Of a stretch of DNA of 7,964 bases, positions 1 to 7,300 are shown piece after piece; the stretch's first letter is position 1; the number at the start of each line of letters is the position of its first letter. Location of the stretch: positions 1-7,964 of the forward strand of contig CALACW010000097.1 in the NCBI GenBank assembly GCA_937890355.1, read 5' to 3'. Made by a program: the position numbers and the translations under genes. The notes under the pieces were generated by a model. The model did no database searches. It had not been told where the DNA came from and was given only the letters and a program-made list of their open reading frames with translations. Source of the DNA: CALACW01 sp002431305 (GTDB lineage Bacteria; Bacillota; Clostridia; Oscillospirales; Acutalibacteraceae).

Positions 1-39
1 TACTATATTTTGAAAATAAATACAACACAAAGAATTAAA

Positions 40-76
40 AATAAAAAGAAAAAAGACCACTCAATGAGTGATCTTT
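40..76 (-). terminator. Intrinsic terminator of the 5S rRNA gene
   Basis: Read on the minus strand, bases 76 to 52 form a near-perfect inverted repeat (AAAGATCACTCA against TGAGTGGTCTTT, one G-U pair, effective loop about CATTG). It is followed by a T-rich run from about 54 down to 40. It begins only a few bases after the predicted 5S 3' end, as expected for the end of an rRNA transcript. The AT-rich bases 1-40 beyond it show no gene. Confidence 0.88.
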
Positions 77-79
77 CTG

Positions 80-197
<118 letters not shown>

Positions 198-209
198 TAT
201 TCTTTTCAT

Positions 210-228
210 CTCAAGGTGTTTCCCTGAG
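210..228 (-). other. Hairpin in the 5S precursor leader
   Basis: On the minus strand CTCAGGG (228 to 222), AAACA, CCTTGAG (216 to 210) folds into a 7-bp hairpin with one G-U pair. It lies between the predicted transcription start (about 232) and the mature 5S 5' end (about 197). It could protect or position the precursor for maturation (RNase M5 does this in Bacillus). That role is inference. Confidence 0.5.
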
Positions 229-238
229 AACATGACTT

Positions 239-292
239 ATTATATCACAAAAAATCGATTTGTCAACACTTTTTTTAAATTTTTTTAAAAAA
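239..292 (-). promoter_or_regulatory. Strong promoter of the 5S rRNA gene, with UP-like A/T tract
   Basis: On the minus strand there is a perfect -35 TTGACA (266 to 261), a 16-nt spacer and a perfect -10 TATAAT (244 to 239). The -10 is preceded by TGA, giving the extended -10 form TGnTATAAT. Directly upstream, bases 292 to about 270 are almost pure A/T tracts resembling an UP element that binds the RNA polymerase alpha C-terminal domain. The start would fall near 232, leaving a leader of about 35 nt before the mature 5S. This combination is typical of stable-RNA promoters and suggests very high activity. Confidence 0.9.
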
Positions 293-319
293 GTTTTCAG
301 GGCATTACAATGCAAAGGA

Positions 320-823
320 TTAAACCTTTTTAAGCACGGAAAGAATCTCACCGACATACGTTCTGTGATAATCTTTATTAGCATAGTTATTTTCAATGCT
401 CTTGTCTATAAATCCGTCGGGGTTCATGTCCTGAAATGCAATCTTTCTGCAAAGGAAAACGAAATCCGCTTCCCCGCAGTATTCGAACTCGCCGTCAACT
501 ACGGGAGTAAAGCCCGTTTCCTTATACTTATCTGTATCTCTTCCGCTCTTATGACCGAAAACGCCCAATTCTTTTTTTCGGTCGGATTTAAAAAAGCTCA
601 ATGAAAAGTATTCGCCGTTCTCTGTGAACTCATACGTATATCTCTGCGGACGGACAAAGCAGATTAAAACGTCCTTTCCCCAAAGCTCGCCCAGAGCGCC
701 CCAGGAAACGGTCATCGAATTATATTTATCCCCGACCTTACCGCTGAGTAAAGCCCAATTGTCCGCAAACATCGTTACGGGATTAAAATCAATACTTCTT
801 ACGTCTGTTTTTTCAAAAGCCAT
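320..823 (-). CDS. Flavin reductase-like / flavoredoxin-like FMN-binding protein
   Basis: This 167-residue cytoplasmic protein has no signal peptide or membrane segment. It resembles the flavin reductase-like FMN-binding split-barrel family: the stretch NSMTVSWG (35-42), then LW (47-48), then CFVRPQRYTYEF (55-66) matches the family pattern that cradles the flavin phosphate and ring. Relatives bind FMN and move electrons between reduced nicotinamide or iron-sulfur partners and flavin; the partner here cannot be told. The length fits the short clostridial members. I chose the ATG at 823 because GAGGGTG lies just upstream on the minus strand. A longer frame to 946 would run through a 15-bp tandem repeat and a terminator-like hairpin, so it is unlikely. 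Downstream there is no convincing terminator before the 5S promoter. Family assignment is fairly sure, substrate unknown. Confidence 0.85.
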   Translation of the reverse strand: MAFEKTDVRSIDFNPVTMFADNWALLSGKVGDKYNSMTVSWGALGELWGKDVLICFVRPQRYTYEFTENGEYFSLSFFKSDRKKELGVFGHKSGRDTDKYKETGFTPVVDGEFEYCGEADFVFLCRKIAFQDMNPDGFIDKSIENNYANKDYHRTYVGEILSVLKKV

Positions 824-841
824 AATATCACCCTCGTTTAA

Positions 842-870
842 ATTATACGCTTTTTTCATAATAATTGCAA
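842..870 (-). promoter_or_regulatory. Candidate promoter of the flavin reductase-like gene
   Basis: On the minus strand TTGCAA (870 to 865, four of six matches to the -35 consensus) is followed after 17 nt by a perfect -10 TATAAT (847 to 842). The start would fall near 835-837, leaving a very short leader in which the GAGGG ribosome site lies almost at the 5' end. The -35 sits inside a 15-bp tandem repeat. The spacing and -10 are good; the short leader is the main doubt. Confidence 0.55.
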
Positions 871-897
871 CCGTTATAATTGCAGCCGTTATAATTA
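861..897. repeat. 15-bp tandem repeat, about 2.5 copies
   Basis: The unit ATAATTGCARCCGTT occurs at 861-875 and 876-890 (one difference, A/G), followed by a partial third copy ATAATTA at 891-897. It lies directly upstream of, and overlaps, the candidate -35 of the flavin reductase-like gene. This makes a repeated operator site possible, but no known regulator site is recognised. Confidence 0.8.
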
Positions 898-904
898 CGC
901 TGTG

Positions 905-940
905 AAAACCGCCGTACCGTTTTTTTCTCCGGCACGGCGG
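905..940 (-). terminator. GC-rich hairpin with short T run, possible terminator
   Basis: On the minus strand CCGCCGTGCCG (940 to 930) pairs with CGGTACGGCGG (919 to 909): eleven pairs including one G-U, with a ten-base loop GAGAAAAAAA. Only four T follow (908 to 905). It lies between the symporter and the flavin reductase-like gene and would act as a backup terminator. The perfect wobble pairing on the minus strand, against an A-C mismatch on the plus strand, supports a minus-strand RNA. Confidence 0.55.
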
Positions 941-959
941 CCGCATCTATGTAATGCGG
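941..959 (-). other. Small hairpin in the spacer
   Basis: CCGCAT at 941-946 and ATGCGG at 954-959 form a perfect 6-bp inverted repeat with a 7-base loop. No T run follows on either strand, so it is not a terminator by itself. It abuts the GC-rich hairpin at 909-940 and follows the long hairpin at 995-1051 in the direction of transcription. Function unknown. Confidence 0.5.
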
Positions 960-988
960 ATGAATCACAGGTTACTCTGCGGGGTACG

Positions 989-1051
989 AAAAAAGGGCAT
1001 ACCCGCCTGAGATACACTTCCGCTGACTGTACCTCAATACATTGTATGCCC
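989..1051 (-). terminator. Long-stem intrinsic terminator of the symporter gene
   Basis: On the minus strand, 26 bases after the symporter stop, GGGCATAC (1051 to 1044) pairs with GTATGCCC (1002 to 995), followed at once by six T (994 to 989). Inside is a second stem, TGAGGTACA against TGTATCTCA (nine pairs, one G-U), capped by an 11-base loop containing CGGAAG. The whole fold spans 57 nt, longer than a usual terminator, so it may also be a stable 3'-derived RNA. Termination is well supported; any other role is inference. Confidence 0.8.
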
Positions 1052-1076
1052 GTATTTGATTTGGGAACTTATTATT

Positions 1077-2660
1077 TTAAATTTTGACTTCCTCGTCACG
1101 CGTGCCTATCCACATGCTGTCCCACTTCATGCCTGTTATTTTTTCTATGCGGATTTTTTCCTTGTCGGTGACATTTTCGACAAATCCTTTTTCCTTACGC
1201 TCAGCCGCGATACGTCTGATAAGTTCATGGTCTTTCTTAGTCATCGCATATCTGAATATTGAGAAAAGCGAGATTCCCGCGCACACGATGGGCATGTAAA
1301 TCGCGTTGAGTCTTAAGCCGAAGAGCGATTTTGCAGTCTGGTCGGCGGGCGACGGCATGTCGGAATGATAGCCGAATAAATCAAGACTCTTGCCTATAAA
1401 GTAACTTGCAAAGCTCGTAACAGTCTTGCTGAACAGCGACTTGAACGTACCTACAACGCCCTCGCGCCGTCTGCCGGTAATGAGTTCGTCCGCGTCTATA
1501 ACATCGGGCTGAATATTGTCTCCGACAAATCCGGGACCCGAAAATCCGAAGTTATAAAGCACTGCGGATATAGCAAGTATAACCGTTGCGGCGGAGTTTG
1601 ACGTGTTTTGATCAATCGTCCTGTTAAGAAGCAGTCCGATTATCATCAACGGACCTAAAAGTTTTCCGCAGAACGTCTTGCCCTTATTCTTTACAAGCAT
1701 GTAGTTTACGGGAGTTCCGAGGGCTTCCGCAACGCCGGAAACCATGTTCATGGCTATGAATATCTCGTACTTGCCGGCAACGCTTCTCATAAAATACGCA
1801 TTGGAGTTGAGATAGAACTGACGGCTTAAAGTATAGAAAAGTGAAATCGCGAAATACTGCCTGAACGACCTGTTCGAAAAAACGAGTTTATACTCGTTTA
1901 TAAGATATTTCATACTGAACGGCTCATTATGAGCGCCGAGCGACGACGGCTCGCTCGTATGTCTGTAGCAGTGAATGAGAGGCCAGAAGAACCATACGGC
2001 GAGAACGATTCCGACGAGCATATATTTGCTTCTGTCGGCGGGCGACGGGTCGGGCAGAGCCGACAGCATCGTTTTAATATTAAAGTTGCTCAGAACCAGC
2101 GACGTAAAAATATACGACGATACCTGACCGACCGAGTTCATTATATACTCGACGGTTTTATACTGCGTTCTTAAAAAGTACGACGGCGCAACGCTCGGAA
2201 GCATGGACGTGTACGGAATACTCGCTATCGTATACGAAGTAGAATAAACAACCGCCGCCAGCAGATACCACAGAAATACTGCGGTCGAATTTTCAGCTGT
2301 CGAACCCGATATTCCGAATGAAAACCAGCGCATGAAATATCCGATTGAAAACGGAAGCGCGGACGCAAGCAGATACGGACGGTGTCTGCCCCTTTTCGAA
2401 CGCGTTCTGTCGGAAATGATACCCATGACAGGGTCGTTGAACGCGTCCCAAAGTCCGTTGATTAATGAAATTTTACCGATATTCGACTGCGACAGTTTTT
2501 CAACCCAAAACAAATACTGCGAATGAAACTGACTTATCGGATATCCCGCGCCCCCGAGCATTATACTTGCGGACGTATAATTCAGAGCCGGTTTAATCGT
2601 ATCTTCATATCCGCCCTCGATACCGAGAATGTCTTTTAACTTCTCAGCGGTTTTACCCAT
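1077..2660 (-). CDS. GPH-family (MelB-like) cation:sugar symporter
   Basis: This 527-residue polytopic membrane protein belongs to the glycoside-pentoside-hexuronide:cation symporters of the major facilitator superfamily. The hallmark loop after helix 2 is present: D72, N75, D76 followed by P77, G80, D84 and the basic RTRSKRGRHRP (85-95). D72, N75 and D76 have the spacing of the MelB sodium-site residues Asp55, Asn58 and Asp59, so cation coupling looks intact. IPYTSMLP (148-155) and the late motif DVIDADELITGRRREG (386-401) are also typical. It would import an oligosaccharide, glycoside or related sugar with Na+ or H+; the substrate cannot be told. The last 55 or so residues are a charged cytoplasmic tail, making the protein longer than E. 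coli MelB (473). The start at 2660 has GGTGAAGG upstream. Only weak -10-like boxes (TATAAG, 2680 to 2675) precede it. It is followed by a strong terminator. Confidence 0.92.
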   Translation of the reverse strand: MGKTAEKLKDILGIEGGYEDTIKPALNYTSASIMLGGAGYPISQFHSQYLFWVEKLSQSNIGKISLINGLWDAFNDPVMGIISDRTRSKRGRHRPYLLASALPFSIGYFMRWFSFGISGSTAENSTAVFLWYLLAAVVYSTSYTIASIPYTSMLPSVAPSYFLRTQYKTVEYIMNSVGQVSSYIFTSLVLSNFNIKTMLSALPDPSPADRSKYMLVGIVLAVWFFWPLIHCYRHTSEPSSLGAHNEPFSMKYLINEYKLVFSNRSFRQYFAISLFYTLSRQFYLNSNAYFMRSVAGKYEIFIAMNMVSGVAEALGTPVNYMLVKNKGKTFCGKLLGPLMIIGLLLNRTIDQNTSNSAATVILAISAVLYNFGFSGPGFVGDNIQPDVIDADELITGRRREGVVGTFKSLFSKTVTSFASYFIGKSLDLFGYHSDMPSPADQTAKSLFGLRLNAIYMPIVCAGISLFSIFRYAMTKKDHELIRRIAAERKEKGFVENVTDKEKIRIEKITGMKWDSMWIGTRDEEVKI

Positions 2661-2704
2661 ATACCTTCACCAAGCTTATAAAAAATTTCCAAAATAATTA
2701 ATAT

Positions 2705-2741
2705 ATTAAAATATCCCGCGGCGGAAAGAACCGCGGGATAT
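2705..2741 (-). terminator. Terminator after the dockerin-protein gene
   Basis: ATATCCCGCGG (2711-2721) and CCGCGGGATAT (2731-2741) form a perfect 11-bp inverted repeat around a 9-base loop. It starts 28 bases after the dockerin-protein stop codon. On the minus strand the stem runs into TTT and an AT-rich tract, a weak U run, so termination may be partial. The hairpin separates the dockerin gene from the symporter. Confidence 0.75.
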
Positions 2742-2769
2742 ATAATATTACGAATATTAATACAACCGT

Positions 2770-4293
2770 TTATTTCTTCTGCAACAGCCCGTTAATAAAA
2801 TCGTTAATAAACTGTCCTCCGTTGTTTACGGCGTCGGCATAACTCTTTTTAGTCGTAATCTCGTCCTTTGAACCGGGGTCGACCTTTGCCGTTGTCGTTT
2901 CGCTCGACGGCTCGTTTGCCTGATTATTTTTCTTCTCCGCCTCGGCGGCTAGAATTACAATCAGCAGGTTATCTACCGCGGTCTGATTCTTATCCTTAAC
3001 CGTCGTGTCAACAGTCATAACATCCGCCGTATTCGGAAGAGTATCCACCATAGACGCGGCACGGAGAATTTTCCTCGCATCGGCGGGAGTTATCTCGCCG
3101 TTTCTGTCGATATCCGCATAATCGCGGTCGGCGTCGTCAAGTTTATCGATTTTCGCGGCGGCTCTGAGAACGAGTCTCGCGTCGGAAGCAGAAACCTTAT
3201 TATCGTTATTTACGTCGCCCATTTTGCGCGGTTCCCAGTTAAAACCGGTATAGGTCTCCTCCATAACGTATACAAGACCCTCTTCTTCAAAGTCGAACGC
3301 GCTGGTTATTTCGGGCTTAAGACCGATGGGATTCTTTCCGTTTTCGTCGGCAAGCGACGCGGTGCATTCTATATGAACCCTGTAACCGGAAATATTGCCC
3401 TTTCTGTTTACATTAACCTCGGCATAGCTGTTTATATACTTAACAAATACAGGAGTATCCATCGAAAGACCGGGGATAAGATTAACCTTAAACGTCGAAT
3501 TATCCGTAACGTCGTACAATGAGTCATATCCCGTTCCTATGGGAGAACCGTAGACCGTCGGGAGGTCAAGACGTATCGAGTAAGCTCCGCTCCTATGTAT
3601 GGTCATCGAAAAATTCTTGACCTGTTCGGGCTTTATCGTCGATACGTAAGGAGTTCCGCTCAGAGGCATATCGTTATCATGGCTTACGCCGTTGGGAAGT
3701 CTCGTCGAAACGGCGGTACTGTCGCTCATCGAACCGATAACCGCGGGAACAAGGTCAGTGTCCTTAACAACTGCGGACGCGATTGCGCTGAGTATAGGCA
3801 TCCACTGGGATGAAATATCCTTTTGCGCGTCCTGGCTCAGTCCTGAGTTTTCGCTCTTTACAACATACGGTTTCTCCTGCTTAATACGGTTAACCGTGAG
3901 ATTGAAAAGCTCGACGGCATAGTTAAGCGCCTCTTTATCGACCTCGACTGACGGGTCGTCGCTTCCGTCGTCGGGAACTCCGTTTTTAATATTGCTTATG
4001 ATTTTATTGATAAGCTCCTCTGCGGGAGATTCCTTATTGATTTCATCATCAAGTTTTTTTGCAAGAATCTCGGCAATATTGATATCTCCGAAACTGCCTC
4101 CGGTTATCATCTGACTTATCATGTCGCTTAAATCGTCGTCAGAACCGGCACCGGTACCGGTTCCGGAAGATATTGCACCTTTAATAATATCGGCAATGCT
4201 CAGTCCGCCCGCCGCAAATGCGGGGATAACAGACGAAACGCAGAGTATAACGCACAGCATTATGCAGAGAATTTTTCTTGATGTTTTTTTCAT
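2770..4293 (-). CDS. Secreted dockerin type I repeat-containing protein, function unknown
   Basis: This is a 507-residue exported protein. The N-terminus is a Sec signal peptide: basic KKTSRK, hydrophobic ILCIMLCVILCVSSVIP, likely cut after AFA near residue 27. A Gly/Thr/Asp-rich stretch and an Asp/Glu-rich helical region follow. Residues about 215-350 look beta-rich and match no family I can name. Then comes a dockerin pair: DVNNDNKVSASD (360-371) and DIDRNGEITPAD (394-405), each with the calcium ligands at positions 1, 3, 5, 9 and 12 and followed by an ARxxLRAA helix. About 100 residues follow, including a Ser/Thr/Lys-rich linker (roughly 460-485), so the dockerin is internal. Dockerins bind cohesins on scaffolds; no cohesin or catalytic domain is seen here. 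The ATG at 4293 was chosen for the signal peptide and AAAGGTG upstream. A longer frame begins with TTG at 4341, on the predicted transcription start, and is unlikely. Confidence 0.85.
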   Translation of the reverse strand: MKKTSRKILCIMLCVILCVSSVIPAFAAGGLSIADIIKGAISSGTGTGAGSDDDLSDMISQMITGGSFGDINIAEILAKKLDDEINKESPAEELINKIISNIKNGVPDDGSDDPSVEVDKEALNYAVELFNLTVNRIKQEKPYVVKSENSGLSQDAQKDISSQWMPILSAIASAVVKDTDLVPAVIGSMSDSTAVSTRLPNGVSHDNDMPLSGTPYVSTIKPEQVKNFSMTIHRSGAYSIRLDLPTVYGSPIGTGYDSLYDVTDNSTFKVNLIPGLSMDTPVFVKYINSYAEVNVNRKGNISGYRVHIECTASLADENGKNPIGLKPEITSAFDFEEEGLVYVMEETYTGFNWEPRKMGDVNNDNKVSASDARLVLRAAAKIDKLDDADRDYADIDRNGEITPADARKILRAASMVDTLPNTADVMTVDTTVKDKNQTAVDNLLIVILAAEAEKKNNQANEPSSETTTAKVDPGSKDEITTKKSYADAVNNGGQFINDFINGLLQKK

Positions 4294-4345
4294 AGCGCAC
4301 AACGCACCTTTCGCCGTGAAAATAAGAATACTGTTATTCAAATTT

Positions 4346-4374
4346 ATAATAACACAGTTATTTCATTTTGTCAA
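4346..4374 (-). promoter_or_regulatory. Promoter of the dockerin-protein gene
   Basis: On the minus strand there is a perfect -35 TTGACA (4374 to 4369), a 17-nt spacer and a -10 TATTAT (4351 to 4346, five of six). The start would be near 4339, giving a 46-nt leader to the ATG at 4293. It lies 20 bp after the mfd stop codon, and no terminator is seen between the two genes. The gene can therefore be made from its own promoter and perhaps also by read-through from mfd. Confidence 0.82.
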
Positions 4375-4393
4375 AGTAAGTTTATTCTAAATT

Positions 4394-7300
4394 TCACTCC
4401 AATATTTTGAATATTTCCGACAATACAACGGCGGAACTCTGCCCCACGGGTACTTTTACGCTGATATAAGGCTTATTCGCGGCGGAAACAAGAACTCTGC
4501 CCTTCATCGCCGCTGCGAGTTTTTTGACGATATCCATATTTATGCTGTTTGTATACAGCAGAAGATTGTCGCCGTTCTGCTTTATCTCGTAAAAACCGTT
4601 TTTGACCGCGCGGTTTCTTATAAGCGCGATTCTGACAAGCCCCTTGACGCACTCGGGCGGTTCGCCGTAACGGTCTATAAATTCGTCGAGGACGTCCGAC
4701 GCCGTTTCGTTGTCGCGGATTTCGGCTATGCGCCTGTACGCGGAAAGTCTCTGCGGAACGGAGCTTATATATTTTTCGGGGATATGCGCGTCAATGCGAA
4801 CGTCGATAAGACATTCTTTTTTCTCGACGGGTTCTGTGTTGTTCTGCTCGCCCTCGACAGCCTCGGAAAGAAGCTGTAAATACATATCGTAGCCGACCGC
4901 CTCGAGATGACCGTGCTGCTGAGCGCCGAGAATACTGCCCGCGCCCCTTATTTCGAGGTCTTTCATTGCGATTTTAAATCCCGAGCCGAACTCTGTAAAT
5001 TCCCTAATCGCCTCAAGACGTCTCGAAGCTATTTCGGAAAGTTCCTTGCCCTTTACGAATGTTAAATATGCGAATGCTCTTCTCGACGACCTGCCGACTC
5101 GTCCGCGTATCTGATGAAGCTGGGAAAGACCCATTCTGTCAGCATTGTCGATTATTAATGTATTACAGTTGGGTACGTCGACGCCCGTCTCTATTATCGT
5201 CGTGCATACGAGAACGTCAATTTCGCCCTCGAGAAGCTGTCTCCATATTTCGGACAGCTGATTTTCCGCCATCTTGCCGTGCGCGATTCCTATTCTCGCG
5301 TCGGGCACGTATTTATGAATTTCGGCTGCGGTCTCCTCGATATCCTCTACCCTGTTGTGAAGATAATACACCTGGCCACCCCGGCGTATCTCTTTTTGAA
5401 TAGCTTCGGAGAGTATGCCCATATCGTGTTCGAGTACGTAAGTCTGAACGGGCGAACGGTCGAGCGGAGCCTCCTCAATTACGGACATGTCGCGGATTCC
5501 GGTCATCGCCATGTTGAGAGTTCTCGGTATGGGCGTTGCCGATAAAGTGAGCACGTCCACGCCGGGGAACGCAGTTTTCAATTTTTCCTTCTGCGCGACG
5601 CCGAAACGCTGTTCCTCGTCAATTATAACAAGTCCCAGGTTTTTAAATTCAACATCCTTTGAAATAAGGCGGTGCGTGCCGACGAGTATATCTATCTCTC
5701 CGCGCTTAACGCGTTTGATTGTATTCGCAGTCTCCTTCGGCGTTCTGAAACGCGAGAGCATGTCTATATTTATCGGGAATCCTTCAAAACGTCTTAACAA
5801 GGTCGAATAATGCTGAAACGCGAGTATCGTCGTCGGGACGAGAATTGCGCACTGCATGCCGTCGGCGGCGCACTTGAACGCAGCTCTGAGGGCAACCTCC
5901 GTTTTTCCGAATCCTACGTCTCCGCACAGAAGTCTGTCCATGGGGTAGGGCTTCTCCATATCCGATTTTATCTCGCTTATGCATCTTAACTGGTCGTCCG
6001 TCTCGTCGAATTCGAAACGGCGTTCAAAGTCGCTCTGCATATCGATATCGGGGGAAAATTCGTGACCCTTTGTATTTCTGCGCTTTGCATAAAGCTGTAA
6101 AAGCTCCTTAGCCATATCCTTGACGGCGGCGCGGACTCTCGTTTTCGTCTTTTCCCAGTCCTTTGTTCCGAGCCTGTTAAGCTTCATGGGTTTGCCGTTT
6201 TCCTCATGCGGACCTATATATTTCGAAACGAGGTCAAGCTGAGTTACGGGAACGTACAGAACGTCCGCGCCCATATATTTAATTTTAATGTAATCCTTTG
6301 AAACGCCCCCGACGTCCATATTTACAATACCGTCGAAGACTCCGATGCCGTGAACGCTGTGAACGACGTAATCGCCCTTATGAAGCTCCTCTATGGAGTG
6401 AAGGGAATTCGCGTTTTTCCGGTTCTTTTTTGAATAATATTTTTTAACTCCCGAGCCCGCTTTGTACCGGCTCTGAGTAATAATCTTTATTTTGTCCCCC
6501 GGATAATCCATGCCGTAGCTCAGCGCCCCGGGAATGATATTAACGCTCTTTTGAAGAAACGCCGACGGAATAGCGGGATAGCTTATGCAGTCTATCCCCT
6601 CGTCGGAGAGATCCTCTGCAAGCGACTGCGACGCTTTTTCGGTACCGGCCAAAATAATAATTCTGTAGCCTCTCGCAATATCGGGGCGGATATCATCGAG
6701 CAGAACTTTCAAAGAGCCCTCCCACGAAGACGACTGCCTGACGTTCATATTTACAAGCTCTTTTACCGGAGTGTCGAAACTTCCGCGCGCAAAATTATCA
6801 AGATAAACGGCGCCCCGTTTCTCGTACATCGAAATAACATCATTAGAACTAATGAAGAACCTGTCAAGCCCCCTGCACAAAACGCCGTCCTCGAACATCA
6901 TTTTGATATCCTCGTTCGAGAGTTTCTGAATGTTGAGACTTCTCTCCTTTACGTTTGAGGTCTCGCTGATAAAGAGCATATCGTTTTCGCAGTAGTCGAA
7001 AATGTTTTCGGGATTTTCGTATGCTAACGGAAGGTATCTGTCCGTACAGCCGATTCTTACATTGGAATCGAGTTTATCCGCGTCAGAAAGCAGGCTCTCC
7101 CTTACTTTCGTTATATTTTTACCTCTAAGTGACGAAGCGAGTTTTTTTATTTTTTCGCTCAGAATTTCGTCGGAATCGAATATAACCTCCGTCGCGGGGG
7201 TGATTTTTATTTTATCGGCGTTTTCTCTGCGCCTCTGGCTTATAGGGTCAAAATACGCCATGGAGTCGACGCTGTCGCCCCAAAATTCGATTCTCACGGG

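Noticed and set aside
287..313. Possible terminator of the flavin reductase-like gene (GCATTGTAATGC then a T run)
   Set aside because: The stem is only 4-5 bp with a tiny loop, and the T run is about nine bases away; the A/T tract is better explained as the UP-like part of the 5S promoter.
320..946. Longer start (ATG at 946) for the flavin reductase-like protein
   Set aside because: The extra 41 residues are translated from a terminator-like hairpin and a 15-bp tandem repeat, do not belong to the family, and a good ribosome site precedes the ATG at 823.
995..1051. Resemblance to signal recognition particle RNA (GTCAG and GGAAG in the loop)
   Set aside because: The conserved SRP loop order and the flanking G-rich and AGCAG parts are missing, the fold is only 57 nt, and it sits as a terminator straight after a gene.
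4150..4161. Perfect 12-bp palindrome ACCGGTACCGGT
   Set aside because: It lies inside the dockerin-protein gene and is explained by codons for a Gly-Thr repeat in the linker after the signal peptide.
2770..4341. Longer start at 4341 for the dockerin protein
   Set aside because: That codon is TTG and falls on the predicted transcription start; the ATG at 4293 gives a clean signal peptide and has AAAGGTG upstream.
6551..6958. Plus-strand open frames such as 6551-6958 and 5059-5403
   Set aside because: They lie wholly opposite mfd, have no ribosome site or recognisable domain, and read as out-of-frame arginine- and serine-rich shadows.
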